This document shows, in pieces, positions 49,770 through 61,518 of a stretch of 64,000 bases of DNA (the first letter of the stretch is position 1; each line of letters begins with the position of its first letter). Location of the stretch: contig CM053140.1 of assembly GCA_028571685.1 (NCBI GenBank), positions 56,488,201-56,552,200 of the forward strand, given 5' to 3'. This DNA is from Heterohyrax brucei. Its lineage: Eukaryota; Chordata; Mammalia; Hyracoidea; Procaviidae. The notes beneath the pieces are model-generated. The model ran no database searches, had not been told where the DNA came from, and saw only the letters and a program-made list of their open reading frames with translations. Position numbers and translations under genes: made by a program.

Positions 49770-49995
49770 AACATGCTGGACATTTACTGTGTGTCCGTCA
49801 CTGGGCCAAGTATACTTCAGCTTTAATATAATCCTCAAAACAATGTCATGAGATAGGTGTGATTATTATTCCTATCCCATAGATTAAAAAACTGAGACTT
49901 AGACCAGTAAAGGCAGTTGCCTCTAGCCACTCAGCTAGCCGAGTCAGAGCTAGGATTCTAGTCCCAATTTTGTCCATCTCCAGAGCTAGGCTCTT
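49770..49995 (-). repeat. MIR SINE (antisense)
   Basis: It contains gctggacatttactgtgtgt, ataatcctcaaaacaatgtc, catagattaaaaaactgaga and cgagtcagagctaggattct. Confidence 0.85.
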
Positions 49996-50409
49996 AAATA
50001 TTATCCCATATTGCCTCCTATTTTCTCTATTAGGTTGGAGGAAGCAACATTGTGTCTTTTCTTCTTTAGAGGCTTTAAAAAAAAATGTGTTTTAAGCAGA
50101 AGTTTACAATTTGAGTCAGTTTCTGATACAAAACCTTACATGCATTTTGCTGTGTGACCCTAGCTGCTGTCCCCCAACGTTAATGGCATGTTTCTCCCCT
50201 CCATCCTGTATTTCCCATGTCCATTCAGTCAGCTCCTGTTTCCTTCTGTCCTTTCAATCTCTCTTCTGGACAGGAGCTGCCCAGTTACTCTCTTGTTTCT
50301 ACTTAAGCCAAGAAGCACACTCGTCACCAGTGTCATTTTCTGTCTTATACACCAGTTCAATCTTTGTCTGAGGAGTTGGCTTCTTGAATGGTTTCAGTTC
50401 TAGGCTAAC

Positions 50410-52140
50410 AGAGAGTCCAGGGTTCCTGTCTTCTGGAGACCCTCCAGTCTGTCAGACCATGAAGTCTGCTCTTTCTGCTAGAGTGTGAGTTCTGCACCCC
50501 ACATTTCTCCCACTGCATCAGGAACTCTGTGTTGAGTTATCTGTCAGGGTGGTCATTGGTAGCTGGGCACCATGCTGATATAGCCTCTGATTATGTGGCC
50601 CTTTCTGTGTCTTGACTCATATTTGTCTTTGATGTTCTTCATTCTCTTTAACTCCAGGTGGGCTGAGACCAATTGATGCTTCATAGACTGATACTTGCTA
50701 GCTCTTAAGACCCCATACACCACTTACCACATGAGATGCAGAACATCTTAATAAGCTTTGTTATGCCAATTGACCTAAATGTCCCCTGAAACTATGGTCC
50801 CCAGACCCTGCCCTGCTACTCTGTCCCTTGAAATAAATTTATTTGGTTATATTTAGAAAACTTTTTAGCTTTTGGCTTAGTCTGGTTGTGCTGACTTCTC
50901 CTCTACTGTGTGTTGTCACTCTCCTCACCTAAAATAATTCTGGTCTATTATCAAATTAATGAATATTCCTCTCCCTACCTCCCACCCCCTTATAACCATT
51001 AAAGTTTTCTTCTGTATTTAAACATTTTCTTGAGTCCTTATCATAGTAGATTCACACAATATTTGTCCTTTTGCAACTAATTTCACTCAGCATCATGCCT
51101 TCCAGATTCCTTATGTTATTGAATGATATTTCATTGTGTGAATATATCATAGTTTATCCATTCATTCACTGATGGTTTATTCCATCTTTTTTGCTATTGT
51201 GGACAGTGCTGCTTGGTGTGCATGCATCTATTCATGTGACAGCCCTCATTTCTCTAGGATATATTCCAAGAAGTGGGATTGCTAGATTGTATGGTATTTC
51301 TATTTCTAGCATTTTAAGGAACCACCAAATGGATTTCCAAAGTGGCTGTACCATTTTACAATCCCACCAGCAGTGTCTAAGTGTTCCAGTCTCTCCACAA
51401 ACTCTCCAACATTTATTATCTTTTGTTTTTTGGATTAATGCCAGCCTTGTTGGGGTAACATGGTATCTCATTACAGTTTTGGATTTTCCTAATGGCTAAT
51501 GATCATGAGCATTTCCTCATGTATCTGTTGGCTGTTTTCTTTCTTCAAATGCCTGTTCATATCCTTTGCCCATTTTTAAAATGGGTGTCTTTTTGTTACT
51601 GAGGTTTGCAGTATCTTGTATATTTTAGAGGTTACACATGGATTGACTTTCTCATATCCAAATTTTTGTGGCTAGTCTATAGGTTGGCTTTGGCATAGGT
51701 TGTCTTTTCACTCTTTTGGTGAAGTCTTTGGAAGGCATGAGTGTTTGATTTTTAGCAGTCCCCAGTTATATATTTTCTCTTCAGGTGTTTGTATGTTGTT
51801 AGGAATGTTTTGTAGTCTGTTTATGCCATGTACTAAGATTCCCAGTATTCCTAGTTTTTCTTCTATGCTCTTTATTGTTTTAGAATTTATATTTAGGTCT
51901 TTGATCCATTTGAATTAGTTTTTGTGCATGGTGAGACATATGAGTTGTTTCTTTTTTTGCAGGTGGATATTTAGTTATGCCTATCACCTGTTAAAGCAAC
52001 TGTCTTTTCCCCAGTTTACAGACCTTGGGCCTTTTTCAAGTATCAGCTGCTCATATGTGGATGATTTTATGTCTGGATTCTAAATTCTGTTCTATTGGTC
52101 TAAGTATCTGTTGTCATACTAGGTTGGGAATCAATAATTG
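50410..52140 (-). mobile_element. L1 LINE 3' part with 3' UTR (antisense), 5'-truncated
   Basis: From 50,410 the sequence matches an Afrotheria-type L1 3' UTR in reverse (gtggccctttctgtgtcttg, gctgagaccaattgatgctt). From about 51,050 it is ORF2. On the minus strand around 51,270-51,470 the frame reads CWRVCGETGTLRHCWWDCKM then IPLLGIYPRE, the diagnostic L1 ORF2 C-terminus. The copy is long dead. Confidence 0.92.
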
Positions 52141-52352
52141 CTAAGACAACCTCACTGTCATGTGTGCTTTATGTTTAAAGATACTGCTCAGGTCAGCTTT
52201 ATTTTCCACCAAACAGCAAAGTATTTACAGAACTATCTTCCCAACGTGAAAAAGGAATCAGTGCAGTGTTTGGCTGGTACCCAAATTTCCCAGCTGGTTT
52301 CATGGGCTTCATAACACCTTTCACTCATGATGAGCCATCTCATCTGAATCTT

Positions 52353-52722
52353 GTATGTGATGTGTAAGGCTGATTTTGGTGAGCATTGCTTTTCTTTTCA
52401 AAGCTGTGCTGTTTGAGTTCTCTGTCCACTAGACTTTATTATTTTCCCCACCCTTCCTGCACTCACACTACATTATCTTACTGCATTGTTTACCTCTGGA
52501 ATTGCAGTGTGATGCTACGATTCAACTTGCAACATCCTGGTGTTATAGCATCACAGGATTTCTCCCTGGACACTAAAGAAAATAAGTTTTAAGTGTACCA
52601 AGAATAATCTAAGGATGCCAAGTGATACTAACCCACCATGGATAACGTCAAAGCAGTGATCTAAAAAAAAAAAGACTAAATAATTGTCCTCTAATAAATT
52701 AAAAAAAAAAAAAAAAAAAAAA
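52353..52722 (+). mobile_element. Poly(A)-tailed retroposed sequence of unknown origin
   Basis: AATAAA at 52,693-52,698 is followed by a pure A-run of about 21. CTGAATCTT stands at 52,344-52,352 and again at 52,724-52,732, right after the A-run, as a target-site duplication would. The body may be a fragment of some mRNA 3' UTR; I do not recognise the parent. Confidence 0.55.
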
Positions 52723-52829
52723 CCTGAATCTTAGAACTGCAGGGATGTTACTATTAACTGGTTTTTAGAAAGGGCTGTCTACATGGAAGGTACTGTGCTA
52801 AGTGGTTTTCAACAACTAATAAGTTATAT

Positions 52830-53180
52830 TGTTATCCCCCTTTTTACACTGTCCTAGTGAACGACAGCACAAGAATGAAAGGTACTTTAGACCAACCACA
52901 TGCATTCTGAACACCCCCAGTGATGTGGAGCTCATTATATGCTTAGGCAGCCTATTCCATATTTCCACGACTTCTTCCACATAAGGGAAGTGTGTCTCTG
53001 ACATTCCTACCCATCAGTTCTAGTGCCTATGAGTCTCCCAGAACAAGTCTAATCCCCTTTTTACACAATGCCCCTTTAGGTATTTAAAGATGGCTCTTCA
53101 GTCACTCATGAATTCTTGAAACTCTTCTTTATAAGCCTGAGTTTCAAGTTCCCTCATCATCTTGATTGTTCTCTTTATTA
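52830..53180 (-). repeat. L3/CR1-type LINE remnant (antisense)
   Basis: On the minus strand the frame near 52,950-53,004 reads VVEIWNRLPKHI then SSTSLGVF, the W-N-x-L-P motif near the CR1/L3 ORF2 end. The plus strand has the familiar ctcccagaacaagtctaatc and tttaggtatttaaagatggc. Confidence 0.75.
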
Positions 53181-53861
53181 TATCCCTCTAACTGTAAACT
53201 TGCTACTTTGGGTGTGGTCTAACACAAAATAAAATAGAGCTCTTTCCTTTCTTGTTTCTGATCCTATTTCTATTAGTCTAGTTTAAAACTGTACTTAATT
53301 TTTCTGAAGTTCCACATGCGGAATACAACCAATCTAACTCCTTGTCACCACCCGATGCCACATATTTGGTCTTCATGTTTATGTTCCTTTTCTAGTTCTG
53401 TCATAACACACCTACATGCTTTTCTTTTAAGTGACCTTATTCTCTGCAGGATGGTACTGATCTATGTGCCGAGATGTTACATTTCTTTTCTCCTTTCTGC
53501 TTCCTTGGCCTTGTATCTTCCCACTTCACCTCCTACCTTCTACCTTGTCCAACATCAGAGAATCTGAATCACTTTCTAATCATCTTACTTTTTTGTAAAG
53601 TGAGTTAGTCATATTGTGCAAATTATTATTTGGCGAGGCCGAACATGTCTATCCTGTTTCGCACTTACAATGACAGTCTGACACTGGCTTCCAAGAGCAT
53701 AATCTGATTTGGGAATGCTTTTCCTAAGCAGATCTCAACAAAGTGCACATTACTAGAGTTCCTGAGGAAAAAAACATCACTTCAACATTGATCACATAGG
53801 GGATATCCTGAATGCAAAAGATGAACTAATAGTGACTCTTCATTCTAAACCAAGAAAAACC

Positions 53862-53920
53862 AAACCCAGTGCTGTCAAGTCAATGCTGACTCACGGAGAC
53901 CATACATAAGACAGCTTTTC
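53862..53920 (-). mobile_element. AfroSINE/RTE tail fragment (antisense)
   Basis: Only cccagtgctgtcaagtcaat and gctgactcacggagaccata remain. Confidence 0.7.
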
Positions 53921-53954
53921 ATTCTATGGACAGTTAACCAGTTTGAGCAATAAG

Positions 53955-54315
53955 CAAAATGGAAACAGCCTGGGTTCAAATCCTAGCTCCTGGACCAGTT
54001 ACTTAGGTTCCTCATCTGTAAAAATAGTGGTAATAATTGCATACTTCTCAGGCCTGTTGTGGGAAACCCTGTTAGCATAGCGGGTTAAGGGCTATGTCTG
54101 CTAACCAAAAGGTTGCCAGTTCAAGTCCACCAAATGCTCCTTGGAAATTCTGTGGGGCAGTTCTACTCTGATCTCTAGGGTGGCAATGAGACAGACCACT
54201 TGAAGGCAATGGGTTGGATTTTGGGCCTGTTGTGAGGAGTGAGTTAGTTCACCTAAAGGGCTTAGAACAGCCCCTGGCTCACACATTGTAAAGGACAGCT
54301 ATTATTGTTATTCCT
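53955..54315 (+). repeat. MIR SINE (sense) split by an AfroSINE
   Basis: Left part: gcctgggttcaaatcctagc and ttcctcatctgtaaaaatag. Right part: tgtgaggagtgagttagttc and agaacagcccctggctcaca. The insertion duplicated GGCCTGTTGTG (54,051-54,061 and 54,224-54,234). Confidence 0.88.
54062..54223 (+). mobile_element. AfroSINE (sense) nested in a MIR with a perfect duplication
   Basis: Head gaaaccctgttagcatagcg, then aaaaggttgccagttcaagt; tail ctctagggtggcaatgagac and gaaggcaatgggttggattt. The flanking 11-base duplication has no mismatch. Confidence 0.94.
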
Positions 54316-54629
54316 GTAAGTTGAAAGAGAATTAAAAGTTACGACAGAAAAGAGATGGTTCTCTCAGGCACTCAGGTTTTTTGCCTGCATCTTTACAAGC
54401 CTTAATTCACTGAGTCTTGGTAGAGAGGTTTTGGCTTTATAAGGAATAGACATTCAGAAGGAGGCTCAAGAGTCATTTGTGAATGAATACCCCTCAATCT
54501 GGGGCTGGTGAGGAGCTGGGTAGAATTGTTATTTAAGGAGAGTAAAGAGTGGAAGAATTACAATCTGTCTGGGGATCAGATCCAGCATGATCAATTCCTT
54601 TTCTCCCTACTGGGATTAAAAAAAAAGGT

Positions 54630-54679
54630 ATGCATGCATGTGTGTGTGTGTGTGTGTGGTGTGTGTGTGTGTGTGTGTA
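54630..54679 (+). repeat. (TG)n microsatellite
   Basis: A gcatgcatg start is followed by a TG run with one GG interruption (tgtgtggtgtgtg). Confidence 0.95.
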
Positions 54680-56684
54680 GCAGGCAAAAAATGTGTAGGT
54701 GTAGCTTTTAGTGGGAGTTATGAAGTTACAGGTTTCACTAAAAGAACTGGGTGGTCCATGTGGCCAGTGGTTTGTGCTTCTTAAAATCGCTGGATTGAGA
54801 AAAGCTTTGTTTCTCCCATCCCCTCTCCCCAAACTCCAATGTTTTCCAGTTTTAGTTCTCAACAGTTTAGTACAGAATGCTACTAAACCGTCAAGAGCCC
54901 CACAGAAACTTATGTTTGTTTCTGTTGAATGGTCTACAGTGTAGACTTACACTAACGTGTAAGAAATTAGTTTTGGCTGTGTTAAATTGTGTTAATACAA
55001 CATTAAATAAATGGAAAGAGCTCAGAATAAAGAAGGTGATTAAGCTGGTTTCACTACATTCAGCCCAATACGCTAAATCCCTTTAGGGGGCTTGAGTTAA
55101 ACGACTTTAGTTTCTTGGCCAAAATCTTTTTCTTCAAAGAAATTTCTCTGTGTGTAATTCCGGTAAGTTTGTTTTCATCTTCTTTATTTATTTTTTTTAG
55201 TCCACAGGGAAGCTACAGTGAAAATAATCGACCTGATTGGTTGCGTTTTTAGGCGTGATGGACTGTGGAGAATCGAATAGATGGTAATCAGTTATATAGC
55301 TAAAGGGGCGTTCAACAAACTGAAGTATCGGAGGTGTGTGATTGTTCAGCTCCAGAAAAAAGCCATCTAGTGACACCCGGGATGAGTATCTTATCCGGCC
55401 GTGATTCAAGTAAGGCTGCAAGGAAGATAATAAGGTGTAATTATAGCAGTGTTGTTAGAGCCTGTTTATGGGGTCTGGCAGCAATTTGGTTGAACACCCT
55501 CATTTTGAGAAATTTGTAATTTGGCAGTAAGAATTCTTGCCTTAAAATTTGGCACAAACCCTCACAGTTTAATATTGCAAAATCTGGGAAATGTTGAAAT
55601 GTGGCAGCTATTCTAATTGAACTTTTTCAGGCTCTTTTGGATTGGGTTTTTTCCTGTTGAATTCAGAAACAAATGCTTCTCTTTTAAAAAGTTCACGAAG
55701 GTTTTTTAAAACCACAAACTCAAGCTTACAAGCAGATGTACTGCTGTAATAAACCCTCATGACTTAAATCTGTGTACACACGGGGGGTGGAGGGCACCTA
55801 TTAAGTTAAAAAACCCCGAGTACCTTCTGTTGGTAGTCATTAATCAGCATTTTAATTTCTGTCAGTCAGGTAGGGCAACGTGATGTTCGTGGTTCTACCA
55901 ACCGACCGCTTTCCCCAAGATTATTCCCGTTGTTTTCAGGTAGAGGGGCGGTCTCTAGACTGTAGTGAAATGTGGCTAACTCAGGCTGACACCAAGTTGG
56001 CCCAACGAGTTTCTCTTAAGTAACTGGAAGTTTTCTGACAGGAAACTGGTTAGTTCGTACACGTCTCAGCTCCGGTTCCCACGGCCCCAGAAGCTGCAGC
56101 TCCCCCGACACCCCTCACTGCGGCCGAGCGGAGGCGCGGGGTGCGAGGCCGACGGCAGGGGGCAGCAGCGGGAACCCGTTGTTCTCCAGGCAGGAGGTGG
56201 GGCGGAAAGCCGCTCCCCCTCCGCGTTTCCGCGCCCCACTCTCTCCCTTCCCCCGCTCGCAGCTTCCCTCTCCTCCCCACCGTGAGGAGGGCGGGGGCGC
56301 GATGCCCTCCCTTGGGACTGGGGGCGTGTGCGTCCCCTCCGCTACCCTCCCCCCTGCCGGACTCTCCTGGCTCCTGGAGGCGGGAGTTTCCAGGAAGAGC
56401 TCAGAGCGGGGCCGCACCACCAAGCGCACGGAGACATCAAATAGTCCCTTAGAGCGACCTTACTGAAGATGAACTCTAGCTGCCAGGCCTGTCGGGGTTG
56501 GGACCTGGAGGAGAATACGGTGTGACACCCTGCTCCAAGGTAGTTTAGGAAAGGAAAGCAGAGATTGCATTTCCCATCCTTGCTGAATGATGTGTGGGGG
56601 AGGCCGAACAAGTTCCGGCGAGGACTCGGGCGCGCCCGGTGGAGTGAAGCGCCGTGCGGTCGTGGCGCTCACAGAGTTAAAGTG

Positions 56685-56694
56685 GGCGGGAAAA
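56685..56694 (-). promoter_or_regulatory. E2F-like motif in the CpG island
   Basis: GGCGGGAAAA matches the E2F consensus core in reverse (TTTTCCCGCC). This is a motif match only. Confidence 0.35.
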
Positions 56695-56986
56695 CCCGGA
56701 GCGGACTCTCCTTGACACGCCCAGAACCTCTCGCCTCATTCTTCGCGGGGGGCGGAGGGGAACGAAGAGAGCAAGAGAGAGAAACTTGTTCTCTTCCCCA
56801 GCTTCCTCAATCTCCACTGAAGAAACAGGTGACGACCCGCCACCTCGAGGGACGTACCCCAGGAGTCCCTAGTCTCAGCAGGGTGAGGAGGGGCCACGAG
56901 GCTCCTCCTCCTCTAACGTCCGCTCCATCCGCGCGGAGCGCGCGGTCAGGACTCTAACCCTGCGTGCTGGAAGGCTGGAGGGTAGC

Positions 56987-56999
56987 GCGCGCATGCGTG
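56987..56999 (+). promoter_or_regulatory. NRF-1-like motif in the CpG island
   Basis: GCGCGCATGCGTG fits the palindromic NRF-1 consensus (GCGCAYGCGC) with one mismatch. Such sites are typical of CpG-island promoters. Confidence 0.45.
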
Positions 57000-58023
57000 C
57001 AGTGGGCGCGCGCTTCCCGCCCCTTCCCTAAGCGCTGTCGCTATTCCCCTCCTCCCTCCACGTTCCTGAGGCACCACCTCAGATCCTCCCCCGCACCCAG
57101 CCCTGCCTTTTTGGGGGAGGTGGCCTGTCTTGCCCGTCTACTGACTAACCCCTTCACCCAGCTTCGTTCCGCCTCTTCTTGAGCTTTGGTACAAACTCCC
57201 CAGTTAAAGCTCGGTTTTCACATTCCCGCCTCCGCCCTCAAGCTCTCCTCCCTACCCTAAAGCGCTTCCTGCAGACTGCTCTGTTCGTGATTCTCTCTGT
57301 GCCGCCACCTCCTAACCCTAACTGGATGGCTGCTTTCATGTTTTCGGGGCCCTGGCTTATAATTTGGTATTCACACGTCTTTCAAAAGTAGTAGTCTCCT
57401 GCTCCGTTTTACATGGGGGGAAACTGAGGCTACTCCGGTGGTTCTCCAAGTTAAGCACCGTAACTGACCCTGGAAGGGTAGGCCCTCAACTTGCTACAAT
57501 TTAAGCAACCTTGGGAAGTCAACCCCAAACCTTTTTTTCCAGGGACCCCTCAATCCCTCGACGTATACCAAACAAATCAGCAAAAACCATAGAAATAATT
57601 TACCCCAAATCAACTACTTCGTGATTGCAACCTTAGAAGAAAGGCCGATTCAAGATTGTAACTAACTGGCATACAGGATTCTAAAGGTGCAGGTTATGTG
57701 TTCAGTGTCAGATTGTTTTTTTAATAGTGTGTTACATTTTCTAATCGTTTCACACGTTTTGCCGTTCAATATCATTCTTTGAGTTTTGAAAACGTTTTCA
57801 CGGAATTTGTTATTTCAATTAAAGGAAAAAACAGGACTATCTTGTTTTAAAAAGGTAACTTTTCGTTTTTGTTCTTGCAGTGAGTATTGTTATTCTGAAT
57901 TCCCCCAGTCTCCAAGCTCAGTTATTCCCTGGCTTTCAGCTCTGGTGATAGTTACCTAACAAGTCAGTGAGAGGCTTACAAGAGATGTATACCACGCTTA
58001 TTAAACAATAACTGGGAATTCAA

Positions 58024-58190
58024 TGGGATACCCTAGTGGCGTAGCAGCTAAGTGCTACCTCTGCTAACCACAAGGTCAGCAGTTGGAATCTGCCAGACGC
58101 TCCTTGGAAACTCGATGGGGCTGTTCTACTGTGTCCTATAGGACCTGCTATGAGAATTGACTTGACTGCCCTGGGTTTGGTGTTTTTTGG
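58024..58190 (+). mobile_element. AfroSINE (sense)
   Basis: It contains ataccctagtggcgtagcag, acctctgctaaccacaaggt, tccttggaaactcgatgggg and gctatgagaattgacttgac. Confidence 0.93.
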
Positions 58191-58370
58191 TGGGGTGTGG
58201 GGGAGGGGGAATTCTGTGAAACAGACTTGTGTAGTTTTGTGTGTATTTAGATATTCAGCTATTTCAGATTTAAATGTTTTGAAGGTCTCATTCCACTCAT
58301 AAATATGAATCAGTTTCTGTTCAGTTTTGTCTTTAGTAAAGTTCTTATAATTTTCTATATGAAAGTATTC

Positions 58371-58845
58371 TATAGCCACAATGGAGCTCACAAAGTTGAG
58401 TCTCACTGGCAACACAAGAATAAAAAGGGGTGCATCCTGAGATCTCCACCGAAAGACCTCAGTTGATGGTCCAGCGGTTTCGGGGTTCCCCTCGGAGCAT
58501 GGCCTCTGGCCCTGATGCTGCCCTTGCCCATAAATCATAACGAAGGTCCACTGCTCGGACACAAATGGATTGGACTTGGTGATGCAGAGTGACCATATAT
58601 TGGATACACTTTATGGTTCTGTACATCTATAGGATATCATCTTGCTGACCTCTGGCTAGAGGAAGGAGAGTGGGTGGAGAGGAGGGGAAAGGAGACTGTT
58701 GGGAGAATGAGACATGTATGGAGCAGAGAGGAATAGTGTGCTGTCACCAGACAGGGAGAGCAGTGGAAGCTGCATATAGGTGGGCATGTAAATTTATACG
58801 GGAATGTACATTTTCACTCAGTCATATTAAAGAAAAAAGAAAAAA
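58371..58845 (+). mobile_element. Poly(A) retroposon family, copy 3 (sense), longest
   Basis: AAAGTATTC stands before (58,362-58,370) and after (58,846-58,854) the element as a 9-base duplication. The body includes ggtccagcggtttcggggtt, gtgaccatatattggataca and gggaatgtacattttcactc. It extends about 60 bases further 5' than copy 1. Confidence 0.8.
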
Positions 58846-58859
58846 AAAGTATTCCTGAA

Positions 58860-60042
58860 TTATTTATTAGTCTAGTGTCTTTTAAGTATAGCAGTGGTCT
58901 GAAAAATCAGTCTAGATTTGTTACGAGATAGTTTTTTTGTTAAGTGAAATTAAAGTATGGTATGTTAAGTTTTCTGAATATTCAGCATCTGAATGATTTC
59001 TATGTATATAGCACTATGTTCGGCTTTCTGTAGGGTTTAAAATTGGATAAGACAGGTCCATTCTTCAGAAACAGCCTAGTAGTGGAGGTAAAACTTCTAC
59101 CACCATGGGCCCAAATCAGCAAAATTTTGTTGTTATTTCTAGATTGTTTTTTAGTTTACCACTTAAGTTACATAGTAATTTGGGGTTTCCCCAGTTTTTT
59201 CTTTCATTGTTCACATGTAGTTCTCAGGTTCTGAACATGTGGATCAAGAGATGGAACTAAAGTAGTGAATAGCTAAAAAGTGTCTAATACATAAGTGGGA
59301 AATAATAGGAATATAAAGAATGATTGCACACTCCAATATTGAAAAATATTCAGTAGAACATGAGAGGAATGAGAAATTTAAATGTGAAGATGACCAGGTT
59401 TCCAGATTTTAATTAAATACTGAGGAAATGTGGGAAAGCCTTAGAAATTATGTAACATTTAGCTTTACGTGTGTGTTCATAAACATAGCTTTTATTTTAG
59501 GATGAAATAGCCTTGCAGTTAAGCACTTGGCTATATACATCGATTTTGTGAGGATTTTTAACGAATACCAGTGGTAGAGAAGTAAAGTCTGGCTCACAGA
59601 GGAATATAAACTTCATAAACTAGTAGGCCACCACTTGTCTGTCTGTTGTACTGGGTAGACTTGTGTGTTGCTAAGATACTGGAAACTATGCCATATTTCA
59701 GATACCATCAGAATCACTTATTGTGGACAGGTTTCAGCAGAGCTTCCAGATTAAGACAGAGGAAGATTAAAGGCAGCTCATTATTGGGGCTGTTGTGTCA
59801 ATCTACCTCATTAAGATTTTCCCTAGTTTCTTTGGCCATCTAGCAACCATGATGACCTTTTCTAGTGATTGATTTATCCTGATATTTCCAAAGTCTCACC
59901 ATCCAACACTTTCAAGAATTAGCCAATGAAAACTTTATGGATCACAACCACTTATTGTCCAATATCGTAGAGGAAGATGAGCCTCCTAATTGGGAAGGCC
60001 CTCAAAGTACAGAGAGGAGAGGAGAATCCTTTGATTTAAGCT
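58860..60042. other. Intergenic or intronic stretch, nothing recognised
   Basis: AT-rich sequence without a clear repeat or exon. Confidence 0.4.
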
Positions 60043-60200
60043 GTTGTTACGTGCTAATTGAGTTGGTTCTGACTTATTAGTGACTTTTTACAGGACAGAA
60101 TAGAACTGCCCCGTGGTGTTTCCAAGGAGTACTTGATGGATTTGAATTGCTGACTTTTTGGTTTACAGTAGTAGTTCTTAATCGCTATGCCACCAGGCTG
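60043..60200 (-). mobile_element. AfroSINE (antisense)
   Basis: It contains gttgttacgtgctaattgag, tttccaaggagtacttgatg, tttttggtttacagtagtag and gctatgccaccaggctgg. Confidence 0.9.
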
Positions 60201-60336
60201 GATAGACCCAAACCTCTTACCCATACACATTCCAAAGAGAATTACTTTACACTTAGAGACTAAATAAGTAACTTTAAGTACTTATTGACAAGTTAGAAAG
60301 TTTTGTTTGAACTGTGTTGTTCAAAACTACCCTTCT

Positions 60337-60811
60337 GCTAATGGACCACATCTACAACAGCCTCCATCAGGATGAGTCCAGCACAATTAGATGATGCCCG
60401 GCTACCGTGACTGACTGCTGTGATAGGGATCACAACAGAGGGTCCCAGACAGAGCTGGAAAAAAATGTAGAACAAAATTCTAACTCAAAAACAAAGACCA
60501 GACTTGCTGGCCTGGTAGAGATTGGAAAAACCCTGTGAATATGGCCCCTGGACATTCTTTCAGCTTAGTAACGCCGAAGACTGGACACGCCCATTAAACA
60601 AAATAAAACCTAAGGGGCATACCAGCTCAGGGGCAAGGACTAGAAGGCAGGAAAGGACAGGAAAGCTGCTAATAGAGAACCCAAGGTTGAGAAGGGAGAG
60701 TATCCACATGTTGTGGGGTTGTTAACCAACGTCATAAAATAATATGTGTGTAAACTGTTTAATGAGAAACTAGTTTGTTCTGTAAACCTTCGTGTAAAGT
60801 ACAATTAAGAA
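60337..60811 (+). mobile_element. L1 3' UTR (sense), strongly 5'-truncated
   Basis: It contains tacaacagcctccatcagga, gcccggctaccgtgactgac, gggtcccagacagagctgga, ccaaggttgagaagggagag and aactagtttgttctgtaaac, ending in a weak A-rich tail. The perfect 14-base duplication AAAACTACCCTTCT is at 60,323-60,336 and 60,812-60,825. Confidence 0.85.
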
Positions 60812-61415
60812 AAAACTACCCTTCTAATATGATTTTATACACTTTAGCCTCTCCATTCAGCTTCTCTACTGTTTCTGGGAGGCTCCTGCTTTTCCTTAGT
60901 GTTGACTACAACTTCAACCTCACTGCAATATCTAGGTCTGCAAACTGATGCCTCTGATAGGGATATGTGCTGTGAAATAATGTGACTAGATTTTTTGCTT
61001 AATCTCATTATGTTTCTAACATCTATATTCAGAAATTAAATGGATAGAGTATTGCCCTTCTTAAATAAAAATAGAAAAAAATACATGTGAAAATGTATTC
61101 TTATCAAATATAGGGATAATTTTCAGAACTCTTTTATGTGACTATACTTATATTCATAACCTGCAACAATGTCGTTAGGGTCAAATTGTCATGGTTTATG
61201 TATCACTGAACTGAGAGAACACTGGCACTATCTGATTTCTTGAGGAAAAAACACATTGTAGGCTAAACTCTATTGAAATATTGACATAAATCATCAGCTT
61301 TATTATAACGGTATTCAAGACCTTTTTTTTTCCTTATGCCACATAGCAGATCCTTATTGTTGCCCTTACATCCAAGCTGGAATTCTTAAGGCTTCCATTT
61401 CTTCATTCATTTTAG

Positions 61416-61518
61416 TAACCACTGTCCGAAAAAATGCCTGTTAAGTCTTCTGTTGCTGGATTTCCTAAAGAAGACTTTTTGGCCCCTGTCTCAGACTCTG
61501 TTCTTTGTGGAATTCTGG
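61416..61518 (+). CDS. Candidate 5' coding exon of an unidentified gene
   Basis: A polypyrimidine-rich acceptor (ccatttcttcattcattttag) precedes the segment, and a strong donor (TGG|gtaagt) follows it. An ATG at 61,434 with A at -3 opens a frame of 28 codons (MPVKSSVAGFPKEDFLAPVS then DSVLCGIL) plus one base at the donor. A stop codon precedes the ATG at the exon start, as for a first coding exon. It lies 4.4 kb after the CpG island on the same strand as a plausible transcript. I do not recognise the protein. A chance acceptor-donor pair is the alternative. Confidence 0.3.

Larger units (their letters stand above)
56050..57310. promoter_or_regulatory. CpG island, putative promoter of an unidentified gene
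   Basis: CpG is abundant here and scarce elsewhere in the intergenic part. The sequence is GC-rich, repeat-free and without an obvious TATA box, as in broad housekeeping promoters. It holds an E2F-like and an NRF-1-like motif. The several 60-130 residue frames on both strands are biased in composition and have no signature. I cannot tell the direction of transcription. A gtgacg donor-like site follows gaagaaacag at 56,828. Confidence 0.75.

Noticed and set aside
54533-54862. 109-residue frame with His-Thr repeats
   Set aside because: The repeats translate the (TG)n microsatellite in reverse.
56115-56957. Several GC-rich frames of 90-130 residues in the CpG island
   Set aside because: Open frames are expected in GC-rich DNA; they are Pro/Arg/Gly-biased and overlap on both strands.
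55200-57310. First exon of ARID1A, expected by human gene order
   Set aside because: No long Ala/Gly/Pro/Ser/Gln-rich coding exon as in ARID1A is present in or near the CpG island.
58020-58562. 180-residue minus-strand frame, the longest in the window
   Set aside because: It is a composite of two unrelated reverse-read repeats (poly(A) retroposon and AfroSINE).
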